Source of the DNA: Sphingomonas sanxanigenens DSM 19645 = NX02
GTDB lineage: Bacteria; Pseudomonadota; Alphaproteobacteria; Sphingomonadales; Sphingomonadaceae
DNA length: 64,000 nt
NCBI RefSeq assembly: GCF_000512205.2
Contig: NZ_CP006644.1
Span: forward strand, 2,784,520-2,848,519
Direction of reading: 5' to 3'
Positions 9,254 to 18,234 of the stretch are shown here, in pieces (the first letter of the stretch is position 1; every line of letters begins with the position of its first letter). The notes under the pieces were generated by a model, which was given only the letters and a program-made list of their open reading frames with translations, did not search any database and had not been told where the DNA came from. A program made the position numbers and the translations under genes.

Positions 9254-10317
9254 TCGCCCGTCTGTTCGCCGCCATATTGATCGCGCTGCTCGCGGGCTGT
9301 GGCCCGGCCACTGAGCCCGATGGCGGCACGGTGCTGACCTATGCCAGCCCCTATCCGCCGACCCATCCTTTCAGCCGCGCCGACATCCGGTGGATGGAGC
9401 ATGTGCGGCAGGCATCTGGCGGGCAGGTGCGGATCAAGCCCTACTGGGCGGGCGCTCTGCTCTCCAGCGACCAGAGCATGGCCGAGATCCGCCACGGTGT
9501 CGCCGATATCGGCCTGATCACGCCGATCTACACGCGGGGCGGTGCGCATGCCCAGCGCGCGCAGGCAGGCTTCTATGGCGGCGTGCGCTCGATGGCGGAG
9601 CAGATCGCGGTGTACCAATGCATCGCCGCGCGCTTCCCCGCACTGCGCGACGAGGTTCACGGCCTGCGCGTGCTGGCGGTGCAGCCGGGCAATTTTCCCG
9701 GCATCCTTACCCGCACCCGGCCAGTGCGCAGCCTTACCGACCTCAAGGGGCTGCGGCTGCGTGCGCCGGCCGAAAATCTGGAGGTGCTGCGCGAACTCGG
9801 GGCCGATCCGGTCGACATGCCGATGAGCGACGTCTATTCCGCGCTTGCCAAGGGCGTGATCGACGGCGTCATCGCCCCCGCTGATACGCTGCGGAGCCTT
9901 CACTTCGCGGAGGTCGCCCGCTTCTTCACCACGCTGCGGGTCAGCCGCGGTGCCTATCCGGCGCGGGCCATGTCGCAGCGGCGCTGGCGCAGGCTGCCGC
10001 CGGCGCAGCAGCGCCTGCTCGCCGACAGCGAGCGGGTGTGGGAGGCCGCACTGATCGACGAGATCGACAAGGCGGAGCAGGCCGGCATCGCCTTCGGCAA
10101 GGCGCAGGGTGTGACCTTCCTGCCGATCGCCCCTGCCGACCAGGAACGCTTCGACATCCTCTACAACCGCAACGCGGCCCAGATCGCCACTGCGCTGCGC
10201 CGGTTCGGGCAGGACGGCACCCCAATTTTCCTTGAGGCGCAGCGGCTGATCACAGCTGGCCGCGCGGGCAGCCTGCCCGCCTGCGCATCCCCTCCCTCGC
10301 ACCAGGGTACCCCATGA
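9250..10317 (+). CDS. TRAP transporter substrate-binding lipoprotein (DctP type)
   Basis: A 355-residue periplasmic binding protein. It starts with a lipoprotein signal (LIALLAGC, acylated Cys17), so it is membrane-anchored, which is unusual because most DctP proteins are soluble. The DctP fold is recognisable: TYASPYPPTHPFSRADIRWM, then VADIGLITPIYTRG, and LKGLRLRAPAENLEVLRELGADPVDMPMSDVYSALAKGVIDGVIAP containing the carboxylate-clamping region with Arg. The last 20 residues are low complexity and overlap the next gene by 4 bp. The ligand is likely an organic acid; the operon then sends it to CoA-transferases. Confidence 0.9.
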   Translation: MIARLFAAILIALLAGCGPATEPDGGTVLTYASPYPPTHPFSRADIRWMEHVRQASGGQVRIKPYWAGALLSSDQSMAEIRHGVADIGLITPIYTRGGAHAQRAQAGFYGGVRSMAEQIAVYQCIAARFPALRDEVHGLRVLAVQPGNFPGILTRTRPVRSLTDLKGLRLRAPAENLEVLRELGADPVDMPMSDVYSALAKGVIDGVIAPADTLRSLHFAEVARFFTTLRVSRGAYPARAMSQRRWRRLPPAQQRLLADSERVWEAALIDEIDKAEQAGIAFGKAQGVTFLPIAPADQERFDILYNRNAAQIATALRRFGQDGTPIFLEAQRLITAGRAGSLPACASPPSHQGTP

Positions 10318-11567
10318 CCAATCCAGAACTCTCCCCACCCCGGCCCCTGGAGGGCCTTCGCGTCATCGATTTGACCCGTGCGCTTGCCGGCCCCTATGCG
10401 ACTTTGCTCCTCGCCGGTCTCGGCGCCGAGGTGATCAAGGTGGAAGACCCGCGCGGCGGCGACCTCGCGCGCGAGAACAGTCCCTATGTCGGCCGTGACG
10501 GCGTTACCGTCGAGCGCGCGCATGCCGACGACGTGTCGATATCCCACCTCTCCCGCGCGCGGGGCAAGCAGGGCGTGTCGCTCAACCTGAAGGCGCCGGG
10601 CGCGCAACAGCTGTTCCAGGACCTTTGCCGTAACGCCGACATCGTCGTCGAGAACTTCACCGCCGGTACCGCCGACCGCCTGGGCGTCGGCTACGCGGCC
10701 GCGCGTGAGGCAAACCCGGCGATCGTCTATTGCTCGCTCTCCGGCTTCGGCGCCGACGCACCCGAAGGCGGCAAGGCGATGGACGTGATCATCCAGGCCT
10801 TGTCGGGCGCGATGTATACCAGCGGCGATCCCGACGCGCCGCCGGTGCGCATGGGCATTCCGATCGCCGACATGCTGGCGCCGGTGTTCGCGGTAATCGG
10901 CATCCTCGCCGCGCTCGAGCAGCGCCATCGCACCGGCCAGGGCCAGCATATCGACGTGTCGATGCTCGGCGCGCTCACCTCCTTCGTCGCGATCGAGAAC
11001 TGGGCGGCGCTGGCCGCGGCCGGTATGCCTGCACGCACCGGCCTCACCGTCCAGCGGCTGTCGCCCTTCGGCGTGTTCGAATGCGCCGACGGCTATGTCG
11101 CCCTGGTCGCCGTGCACGAAAAGCTGGCGCGTGGCCTGTTCCAGGCGATGGGCGCTCCCGAGATGAGCGACGATCCGCGCTTCGCGAGCCGGGATGCGCG
11201 CGTCGCCAACGCTGTTGCACTCGAGGCGAAGATCGCCGCCTGGTCGAGGACATTGCCCACCGCCGAGGCGGTGCGGTTGCTGGAAGCGCAAGGCGTGCCG
11301 GCCGCCCCGGTGCGGCATCCCGAGGAAGCGCTCACCGATCCGCGTGTGATGGCGCGGGTCGAGACCATGGCCATCGCCCATCCGCGCTACCCGCATCAGG
11401 CGGACCTGCGCACTTCGGGCATTCCAATCCGCTTCTCCGAAGCGCGTACGGGCTTCGACGAGACGCTGCCCATCGCTATCGGCGAGCATAACCGGCAGAT
11501 CTATGGCGACCTGCTCGGCTATGATGCAGCGCGGCTGGAGCAACTCGCCAAGCAGGGTGTGATCTGA
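10314..11567 (+). CDS. Class III CoA-transferase (CaiB/BaiF), copy 1
   Basis: A 417-residue class III transferase. It begins LEGLRVIDLTRALAGPYATLLLAGLGAEVIKVE and retains the catalytic aspartate in GGKAMDVIIQALSGAMY. The ENFTAG..DRLGVGY and FGVFECADGYVALVAV blocks are also present. Enzymes of this family move CoA between acids through an aspartyl-CoA anhydride. It lies directly after the TRAP binding protein with a 4-bp overlap and overlaps the following gene by one base. The likely job is activation of the imported acid, but donor and acceptor are unknown. Confidence 0.93.
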   Translation: MTNPELSPPRPLEGLRVIDLTRALAGPYATLLLAGLGAEVIKVEDPRGGDLARENSPYVGRDGVTVERAHADDVSISHLSRARGKQGVSLNLKAPGAQQLFQDLCRNADIVVENFTAGTADRLGVGYAAAREANPAIVYCSLSGFGADAPEGGKAMDVIIQALSGAMYTSGDPDAPPVRMGIPIADMLAPVFAVIGILAALEQRHRTGQGQHIDVSMLGALTSFVAIENWAALAAAGMPARTGLTVQRLSPFGVFECADGYVALVAVHEKLARGLFQAMGAPEMSDDPRFASRDARVANAVALEAKIAAWSRTLPTAEAVRLLEAQGVPAAPVRHPEEALTDPRVMARVETMAIAHPRYPHQADLRTSGIPIRFSEARTGFDETLPIAIGEHNRQIYGDLLGYDAARLEQLAKQGVI

Positions 11568-13879
11568 TGGACGCACGCGCAGCCCTCGACCGGATCGCAG
11601 AGGCTTATGCCGATCCGGACGACGCCGCCGCGCGGCTGCAGGCCGAAGGTGCCCTGGTGGTGCGGACGATCGGCGCAGACGCGCCCTTCGCCTGGCTGCG
11701 TGCTGCAGGCGTGTGCCCGGTTCGGCTGGTGCCGGCACCGGGCGCCGCGCCGCGCGGACAGAGGCTGATGGAGCGGCTGCTCGACCCCGCACTCACCGAA
11801 ACGCCGCTGCTGATGACGCGCGCCGATGCCGATCAGGCCCAGCTCTTCGCCGCTTTGCGGCAGCGCCGGCGGCTCGGCCAGCCCGCACCGCGCCACCTGC
11901 ACCTGCTGGATCTGGTTCATCAGGGGCGGCCGACGTCCGCGCGCTACAATGCCGTTCGCCTCGCGCAGACGAATGCGTGGCTGGTGTCGATCGGCGGCCG
12001 TACCGTGACCGACGCGCTGCTGGAGCAAGCGGCCGCGGAAGACGCGGACGCGATCGCGCTGCTCCGGCAGGCCGGTGCCCTTTGCAGCGCCGATCCGCCG
12101 CGGCTTCGCGGTTCGGAGATGCTGCGGATGATCGGCTGCGCCGCGATTCTCCCGCCGGGCGAACTGACCCCGCTGATCGAAACGGTAATCGCCGGGGCAG
12201 ACGCGCTGCCGACGCTCCACGGTCGCCGCGCATTCGTGGCCGGCAGCGCGCAGGAGAATGACGCGCTGTACCGGCAACTGGAAGCCGAGGGCTTCGTCCT
12301 CGTCGGCGACGATCAGGATTGGGGCGACCGCCGGCTTGGCGCAATGCCGTTCACCGGCATGGCGCCGCTCTCCGCCCGCAAGCCATCAGAAGAGGCAGCG
12401 GTGACAGCGGCAGCGGCGGCGGCCAGCCGCGCCGAATTGGTTCTGCACCTCTCGATCGAGGGGGACGAGGCGGCCCCCTGGCAGGTCTCCGCACTGGCCC
12501 GCGCCGTCGATCAGGGGATTGCAGTGGAGCCACGCCGCATCCGGCTGAACGCACCACGGCCTGCTCAGCAGAAACCGGCGGCGGCGAAGGCGGCAGCCCC
12601 GCCGTCGCACAGCCGGAAATCGCTTGAATCACTCGCCGGCTTCGGCGCCTATCAGCGCAGTTGGTTCCAGGAGGTGCGACAGCAGGCCGCCGCCGGCACG
12701 CCTTTCGCGATGGTCAACGCCAACGCACCGCAGGAAATCCTGCGCGCGCTCGACATACCGTTCGTCGTCAACCAGTGGTGGGCGTCGATCGTCGCCGCCA
12801 AGCAGCAGACCCGCCGCTATCGCGAATTGCTGCGCTCCCACGACTATCCGACCGACGTCGAGGCCTATAGCGCGCAGGGGCTTGCCGCGGCTTTCGATGA
12901 TGATGCGGATCAGGCGCCCTGGGGCGGTCTCCCCAAGCCCGATTTCGTCCATGCCGTCGTGTCCAGCGACGCGACCACCGGCATCTTCGATGCGTGGGCG
13001 CAGGAAACCGGCGCCCACCTGTTCCTCTACGAGCGCACCGTCGATCCCCGCTCCACCATCGCGACGCGCTGGTGGGAGGAACTGCCCGATCGTTGGGAAG
13101 AGGTGCTCGAACCCGAACGCATCGACCTGCTCGTCGCGGAACTGGCAGATGTGATCGCGACGATCGAGGCGACCACCGGCCGCCGCTTCTCGCATGAGCG
13201 CTTCCTCGAGGTCATGGAACTCGTCAACGAACAGGAAGATTATTACCGTCGCACCCGCGATCTGATCGCGCGGACGGTGCCCGCGCCGATCAGCATCGTC
13301 GATTCCATGCCCGCGACGATGGTGCCGCAATGGCATCGGGGTACCGTCTGGGCACGGGATGCGGCGAAGGCCTTCTACACCGAGGTCGCAGACCGCGTTG
13401 CCGCTGGCCAAGGCGTGGTCGGACAAGAGCGGGTTCGGCTGATGTGGGTCGGCCGCGGGCTGTGGAGCGACATGGCCTTCTATCAGCGCTGGGAGGAGAG
13501 CCATGGCGCGGTATTCGTCTGGTCGATGTATCTGGCGCTTGCGGCGGACGGCTATATCCGCCGCTTCGACCGGGGCCGCGATCCGATGCGGGCGCTGGCC
13601 GCGCGCTTCCTGACGATGGGTGACGAGTTGCGGATGCCGAGCTGGGCCGGCCCATGGCATGTCCACGAAGCGGAGACGCACCAGGTCGACGGCGCGGTGG
13701 CGCTGTCCGATGCGGATCCCTTCGTGCTTGAGGCGTTGAAGGCCGCAGGCATCCCCGTCCTCGAGCTGGGCGTCGATAATTTCGCGCTGGATCCGGAAAC
13801 CGCCGAGGCTCTGGAAGCGCGCATCACCGCCTTCATCGACGGGCCGGCGGCCGATCGCGCGGGGGCGCGACGCGCATGA
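11567..13879 (+). CDS. Tandem-fused 2-hydroxyacyl-CoA dehydratase D-component-like protein
   Basis: A 770-residue protein that appears to join two HgdB/BcrB-type domains. The first (about 30-300) shows HLLDLVHQGRPTSARYNAV and GRRAFVAGSAQENDALYRQL. An Ala/Pro-rich linker (about 328-346) follows. The second (about 350-760) shows ANAPQEILRALDIPFVVNQWW, KPDFVHAVVSSDATTGIFDAW and RRFSHERFLEVMELVNEQEDYYRRT. Canonical subunits bind a [4Fe-4S] cluster through several cysteines and need an ATPase activator. Here only Cys50, Cys173 and Cys191 occur, none beyond residue 191, and no activator gene is nearby. It sits between CoA-transferases in one operon, so a CoA-thioester substrate is likely, but radical dehydration is doubtful. 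Confidence 0.75.
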   Translation: MDARAALDRIAEAYADPDDAAARLQAEGALVVRTIGADAPFAWLRAAGVCPVRLVPAPGAAPRGQRLMERLLDPALTETPLLMTRADADQAQLFAALRQRRRLGQPAPRHLHLLDLVHQGRPTSARYNAVRLAQTNAWLVSIGGRTVTDALLEQAAAEDADAIALLRQAGALCSADPPRLRGSEMLRMIGCAAILPPGELTPLIETVIAGADALPTLHGRRAFVAGSAQENDALYRQLEAEGFVLVGDDQDWGDRRLGAMPFTGMAPLSARKPSEEAAVTAAAAAASRAELVLHLSIEGDEAAPWQVSALARAVDQGIAVEPRRIRLNAPRPAQQKPAAAKAAAPPSHSRKSLESLAGFGAYQRSWFQEVRQQAAAGTPFAMVNANAPQEILRALDIPFVVNQWWASIVAAKQQTRRYRELLRSHDYPTDVEAYSAQGLAAAFDDDADQAPWGGLPKPDFVHAVVSSDATTGIFDAWAQETGAHLFLYERTVDPRSTIATRWWEELPDRWEEVLEPERIDLLVAELADVIATIEATTGRRFSHERFLEVMELVNEQEDYYRRTRDLIARTVPAPISIVDSMPATMVPQWHRGTVWARDAAKAFYTEVADRVAAGQGVVGQERVRLMWVGRGLWSDMAFYQRWEESHGAVFVWSMYLALAADGYIRRFDRGRDPMRALAARFLTMGDELRMPSWAGPWHVHEAETHQVDGAVALSDADPFVLEALKAAGIPVLELGVDNFALDPETAEALEARITAFIDGPAADRAGARRA

Positions 13880-15069
13880 TGCGTCCACTCTCGGGCCTCC
13901 GCATCCTCGATTTCACGCGCTATCTGCCGGGCGCCTATACCGGCTGGATCGCGGGCGACATGGGCGCCGATGTGATCCGCGTCGAGAATCCGCGCGAACT
14001 CGCCAAGCATGCGCGCATGTTCGGCCACGCCGACGACCCCGAGGCGGCACGGCTGCGGCGCGCCCGTCCGTCCTACTGGCGGAACCGCCGCTCGATCGTG
14101 CTCGACCCCGGCAACCCCCACGGCGAGGCATTGCGCGATGCGCTGATCGCCTCGGCCGACATTCTCGTGGAGGATTACCGACCCGGGACGATGGCGAAGA
14201 TGGGGCTTGGCTATGATGCGGTGGCAGCGATCAACCCGCGCCTCATCTACTGCTCGGTTTCGTTCGCCGGGCAAACCGGCCCGCTCGCCGATCGCGCCGG
14301 ACATGATCCGGCGGCGCTGGCGCTGGCGGGAGTGCTGTCGCGGCTGAACGGCCTCGCCGAGCCGACGCTGCCGGGCGTGCAGGTCGCCGATGTCCTCGCT
14401 GGCGCTCATGCCGCAATCGCGGTGATGGTCGCGCTCCAGCAACGCGCGCGCACCGGTGTCGGCACGCATGTCGATGTCGCGATGTCCGACGCGTCGATGC
14501 CGCTGCTGGCGGTCGCGCTGGGTCGCGCCGAGGTGCCGGAGGATAGTCTGCCACCGGATGGACAATGGCACCCCAAGGGTGGCGTCTGGCGCTGTGCCGA
14601 CGGCGAATGGCTCTGCACCACCGACATGGAGCCCCGCTACTGGCAACGTTTTTGCGCCGCCGTCGGCCGGCCGGACTATGCCGCGCTCCAGTTCGAACCC
14701 GCCGCGCATCCCGCGATCCGCGCCGATCTGGAAAAGCTGTTCGCCACCCGGCCGCGCGCGCATTGGCTCGAGCTGCTGCAAGCGGCCGACACGCAGGCGA
14801 TGCCGGTGCTCAACCCGGCCGAGGCGCTGCGTCACCCGCATGCGGCGGCGCGGGGCATGCACCTCCGCCTGTCGGTCGGGGACGACAGCGTCGAACAGAT
14901 CGGCACACCGTTCCGCCTGTCCGGCCTGCCCCAGCCCGAGCATCGCCCCGCCGGTCTCCCCGGCACCGAGCGCGATGCGATCCTCGCCGAACTCGGCTTC
15001 GATGCGGCAGCACGCGACGCGCTCGCCGCCGCTGGAGTCTTCGGCGACACCCCCGGAGACGCCGCATGA
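13876..15069 (+). CDS. Class III CoA-transferase (CaiB/BaiF), copy 2
   Basis: A 397-residue transferase starting LSGLRILDFTRYLPGAYTGWIAGDMGADVIRVE. The catalytic Asp is in DRAGHDPAALALAGVLSR, and GVQVADVLAGAHAAIAVMVALQQRARTGVG closes the Rossmann part. It overlaps both neighbours by 4 bp. It is clearly diverged from copies 1 and 3 (different elbow sequence, shorter middle), so the three copies probably act on different acids or form hetero-oligomers rather than being a recent duplication. Confidence 0.92.
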   Translation: MMRPLSGLRILDFTRYLPGAYTGWIAGDMGADVIRVENPRELAKHARMFGHADDPEAARLRRARPSYWRNRRSIVLDPGNPHGEALRDALIASADILVEDYRPGTMAKMGLGYDAVAAINPRLIYCSVSFAGQTGPLADRAGHDPAALALAGVLSRLNGLAEPTLPGVQVADVLAGAHAAIAVMVALQQRARTGVGTHVDVAMSDASMPLLAVALGRAEVPEDSLPPDGQWHPKGGVWRCADGEWLCTTDMEPRYWQRFCAAVGRPDYAALQFEPAAHPAIRADLEKLFATRPRAHWLELLQAADTQAMPVLNPAEALRHPHAAARGMHLRLSVGDDSVEQIGTPFRLSGLPQPEHRPAGLPGTERDAILAELGFDAAARDALAAAGVFGDTPGDAA

Positions 15070-16247
15070 ACGCGCTCGACGGACTCAACGTGGTCGATCT
15101 CAGCCACGCCATTGCCGGGCCCACCTGCACCAACATGCTGGCCGAACTCGGCGCCGACGTGATCAAGATCGAGCCGCCCCAGGGTGACGGCTTTCGCCAC
15201 TACACCGAACATGGCGGTGCGCCGCTGCTCAGCATTCCCTTCGCCTCGATCAATGCCGGCAAACGGTCCGTGGTGCTGGACCTGAAGACGCCCGCCGGCA
15301 TCGAGCTGCTGTGGCAACTGGTCGAGCGCGCCGACATATTGGTCGAGAATTTCCGGCCTGGCGTGCTCGCGCGGCTCGGCATGGATTTTGCGGCGCTGCA
15401 CGCCCGGAACCCGCGGCTGATCCTCGTTTCCATCACCGGCTTCGGACAGTCCGGGCCGCTTGCGGATCGCGGCGCCTACGACCACATCGCCCAGGCGATG
15501 TCGGGCTTCGCCATGCTCAACGCCACGGCGGACGGCCCGCAGAAGATCGGGATCCCGATCATCGACGGCTTCACCGGCTATCTCGCCACGATCGGCCTGT
15601 TGGCCGCATTGCGGCGCCGCGACCACCGCGGCGTGGGTGAGCATGTCGACGTCGCGATGCTCGATGCGGCGCTGAAGCTGGTCAACACCACGGTCTCCGT
15701 CCACTCCTACACCGGGCGAACGCCCGGCGGCACGGGCAACCGGGGCTTCAGACTGGTCGCGACTTCCGAATTCTATCCGACCGCGGAGGGCTGGATCGCG
15801 CTCGGCGCCAACAACCAGCCGCAGGTCGAGGCACTGCTCCGCGTGCTCGGCCATCCGGAGATGATCGACGATCCGCGTTTCGCCAGCCATGAGGCGCGGG
15901 TGGAGCACTATGTCGCCGTACGGCAATGGCTCACCGAGACATTGGCCCAATGGCGCGCGGCCGATCTCGAAGCCCGGCTTGCGGACGCACGGGTGCCTGT
16001 CGCGATGCTTCGCACCGTGGGCGAGATCGCGCAGCATCCGCATGTCCGCCAGCGCGGGACGCTGCATCCGGTGACGCTGCCGGATTGGGATAGGCCGCTC
16101 GACGTCGTCGGCCCCGGCTTCGCCGTGGAGACGCAAGCACAGCCGATGGTGCCGGTGCTTGGCGCCGATACCGACGAGGTGCTCGCCGGACTCGGCCTGA
16201 CGGCGTCAGACCTGGCGACGCTGCGTCAGGCGGGAGCCATCCAATGA
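15066..16247 (+). CDS. Class III CoA-transferase (CaiB/BaiF), copy 3
   Basis: A 393-residue transferase starting LDGLNVVDLSHAIAGPTCTNMLAELGADVIKIE. The catalytic Asp is in DRGAYDHIAQAMSGFAML. The ATG overlapping the previous stop is used because the longer open frame upstream is copy 2 read out of frame. C-terminal TGNRGFRLVATSEFYPTAEGW is the usual small-domain entry. It is the third transferase of the operon and overlaps the CapA-like gene by 4 bp. Confidence 0.92.
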   Translation: MNALDGLNVVDLSHAIAGPTCTNMLAELGADVIKIEPPQGDGFRHYTEHGGAPLLSIPFASINAGKRSVVLDLKTPAGIELLWQLVERADILVENFRPGVLARLGMDFAALHARNPRLILVSITGFGQSGPLADRGAYDHIAQAMSGFAMLNATADGPQKIGIPIIDGFTGYLATIGLLAALRRRDHRGVGEHVDVAMLDAALKLVNTTVSVHSYTGRTPGGTGNRGFRLVATSEFYPTAEGWIALGANNQPQVEALLRVLGHPEMIDDPRFASHEARVEHYVAVRQWLTETLAQWRAADLEARLADARVPVAMLRTVGEIAQHPHVRQRGTLHPVTLPDWDRPLDVVGPGFAVETQAQPMVPVLGADTDEVLAGLGLTASDLATLRQAGAIQ

Positions 16248-17425
16248 ACCCGCTCGACCTCGTTTTCCTCGGCGACATCATTCTCGACCTGCCGGAGCCG
16301 GACCATTGGCTCGGCGGCGTGGCGCCGGTCACGCGGGCGGCGGACCTCGCCATCGCCCATCTCGAGGTGCCGCACACCCGCCGCGGCGAGGAACTGGAAG
16401 GCGACGTCCCGGCGCCCGGCGCTGATCCGGCCCATCTCGCCGGGCTCGCCCGCGCCGGCATCGGGATGGTCTCGCTGGCCGGCAACCACATCGCGGATCG
16501 CGGTGCGATCGGTATCGCGGACACGATCGCGGAGCTCGATCGCCTCTGCATCGCCCATGCCGGTGCCGGAGCGAACCTCGCCGCCGCGCTGAAGCCTGCA
16601 ATGGTCGAGCGCGATGGCCGGCGCATCGCGTTGCTTAGCTACAATTGCGTCGGACCGGAGATCGCGTGGGCGACCGACACGAAAGCGGGCTGCGCCTATG
16701 TGCACGTCCTGCCGGACGACGGCGGCCCGTCTCGCCCGCAGGCCAATCTCATGGTTGCGGAGCCCGCCTCCGTGGCCGCTATGCAGGCAATCATCCGCGC
16801 GGCGGCGGCTGAGGCGGATATCGTGCTCGTCGCCCTGCACAAGGGGATCACCCATCGGCCGGCGCAGCTCGCACCCTATGAGCGCCCGGTCGCCCAGGCG
16901 GCCATAGATGCCGGCGCCCATGCGATTCTGGGCCACCACGCGCACATCGCGCGCGGTATCGAAATCCATCGTGGCCGCCCGATCTTTCACGGCCTTGGCA
17001 ACGGTGTGGTCGTCACCCACGCCTTAAGCCCGGCACAGGATCACCCGGCGCGCGCCGCCTGGGTGGAGCGCAGGAAGCAGATGTTCGGCTTCGAACCCGA
17101 CCCTGCCTACACGGTCGCTCCCTTTCATCCGGAAGCCGTCAACGGGATGATCGGTCGCCTGCGGATCAAGCCGGACGGTACGCTGGAGACGAGCTTTCTT
17201 CCGATGTGGAGCGCCCCTCCCGGCCGCCCGGAAGTTGCGCAAGTCGACCGCGCGCCCGACATCGCCGCCTATATTGCGGCGATCGGCAGACAGGCCGGCC
17301 TGCCGCCGCTTCGTCTCAGCTGGCAGGATCGGTGGGTTCAGGTCAATCTGGCTGTCGCGCATCGTGCAAGGCGGATCGCGCGAAAGAGCGTTCGACGCAG
17401 CGCAGATAGATCGCCGACGTCGTGA
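16244..17425 (+). CDS. CapA-family metallophosphatase-like protein
   Basis: A 393-residue protein of the CapA/PGA_cap superfamily. Metal-binding motifs are present: LVFLGDIILD, HLEVPHTRRG (for NLExPLT), LAGNHIADRG (for NNHxxDxG), VALHKGITH and ILGHHAHIARGIEIHRGRPIFHGLGN. CapA relatives assist polyglutamate capsule formation, but many stand-alone homologues are of unknown role. It ends the TRAP/CoA-transferase operon, so a hydrolytic or ligase-like step on the operon substrate is possible. No signal peptide is seen, so it is probably cytoplasmic. The last 40 or so residues (AHRARRIARKSVRRSADRS) look unlike the family and may come from a rearrangement, since the next 600 bp are scarred. Confidence 0.8.
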   Translation: MNPLDLVFLGDIILDLPEPDHWLGGVAPVTRAADLAIAHLEVPHTRRGEELEGDVPAPGADPAHLAGLARAGIGMVSLAGNHIADRGAIGIADTIAELDRLCIAHAGAGANLAAALKPAMVERDGRRIALLSYNCVGPEIAWATDTKAGCAYVHVLPDDGGPSRPQANLMVAEPASVAAMQAIIRAAAAEADIVLVALHKGITHRPAQLAPYERPVAQAAIDAGAHAILGHHAHIARGIEIHRGRPIFHGLGNGVVVTHALSPAQDHPARAAWVERRKQMFGFEPDPAYTVAPFHPEAVNGMIGRLRIKPDGTLETSFLPMWSAPPGRPEVAQVDRAPDIAAYIAAIGRQAGLPPLRLSWQDRWVQVNLAVAHRARRIARKSVRRSADRSPTS

Positions 17426-17661
17426 TCGAAGCCTGATCGAGCAACACTGGCATGATCCAAGCGGGGCCAGGTCGGGATTGGTGCGGGCCTGCACCAGGCG
17501 CCAGGCAAGCATCGCATCAAGCAGGCGCTCTCCGAGATCCGTAACCTGGTCGGTAGCTGCCCATGCGCAAATGCCGCCTGGCCTAAGAGCCCAATTAGCC
17601 TATACCCTATCGAGCCAGTCCTGGCGCATAAGGCTCACAACGGCAAGGGCTGCTGTCGACC
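17426..17661. other. Scar region with no recognisable gene
   Basis: Short open stretches occur on the minus strand (for example RLLDAMLAWRLVQARTNPDL and LLDQASITTSAIYLR), but they lie in different frames and are too short to assign. The region separates an intact operon from a gene fragment, so it probably marks a deletion junction. Confidence 0.4.
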
Positions 17662-17949
17662 ATGGCGGTCTGGTCCGGGGGACGCCTGACGATCTATGAG
17701 GCGACGCAGGGCGCCCAGGTGGTCAAGGCGAACGTCGCCAAGTCGCTTGCGCTCGATCCGGCGGTCATCGACGTGAAATCCAGCTATGTCGGCGGCGGCT
17801 TCGGACAGAAGGGCCCGCCGTAACGGCAAACCGCGCTGGTCGCGCGCGCGGCGATGCTGACGGGGCGTCCGGTCAAACTGGTAATGCCGGGCGGTCAGGT
17901 CTTCCACAACGCCAGTTTCCGGCCGTTCAGCGACATCATTGGGTTATGA
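17662..17949 (+). pseudogene. Fragment of a xanthine dehydrogenase-family molybdopterin subunit
   Basis: The frame MAVWSGGRLTIYEATQGAQ, VAKSLALDPAVIDVKSSYVGGGFGQKG, then an in-frame TAA (17821) and ARAAMLTGRPVKLVMPGGQVF matches the middle of the large Mo-binding subunit of aldehyde/xanthine dehydrogenases. The YVGGGFGxK motif contacts the molybdenum cofactor. Only about 95 of the usual 730 or more residues remain and they contain a stop codon, so this is a remnant. The other subunits are absent. Confidence 0.8.
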
Positions 17950-18234
17950 GTCTGAGAGCGCCTTCAGCACCGCCTTCAAGTGCCTGATCGGATGCGCGCG
18001 CCGTCAGTTTGGCCGTACAGCGAAAGAGGAACAGCCCTCCCCTCCCTCACGCTCGCCCTTTCTCTCGCCGATCGGGCCGATGCCGGCCGACCAAACGGCG
18101 ATGTGAGCGAGACGGCCAGAGGCGCGTGATGCCGGTTCCGGCACCGCGCCTCGGATTCGCCGTTCGCGCTTCTGCCCGGCTTCGTTATGGTCGAGGCGAT
18201 GCTTCGTAAAAGCAGAGCCAAAGCCGGAGTATAG
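17950..18234. other. Intergenic, nothing recognised
   Basis: No open frame in this stretch resembles a known family. A purine-rich GGAG lies just before the esterase start. Confidence 0.4.

Noticed and set aside
17380-17560. Minus-strand pieces resembling the end of a tyrosine recombinase (ASITTSAIYL) or of a winged-helix regulator (LTDLGERLL-like)
   Set aside because: They are short and in different frames, with no catalytic Arg-His-Arg-Tyr set, so chance similarity cannot be excluded.
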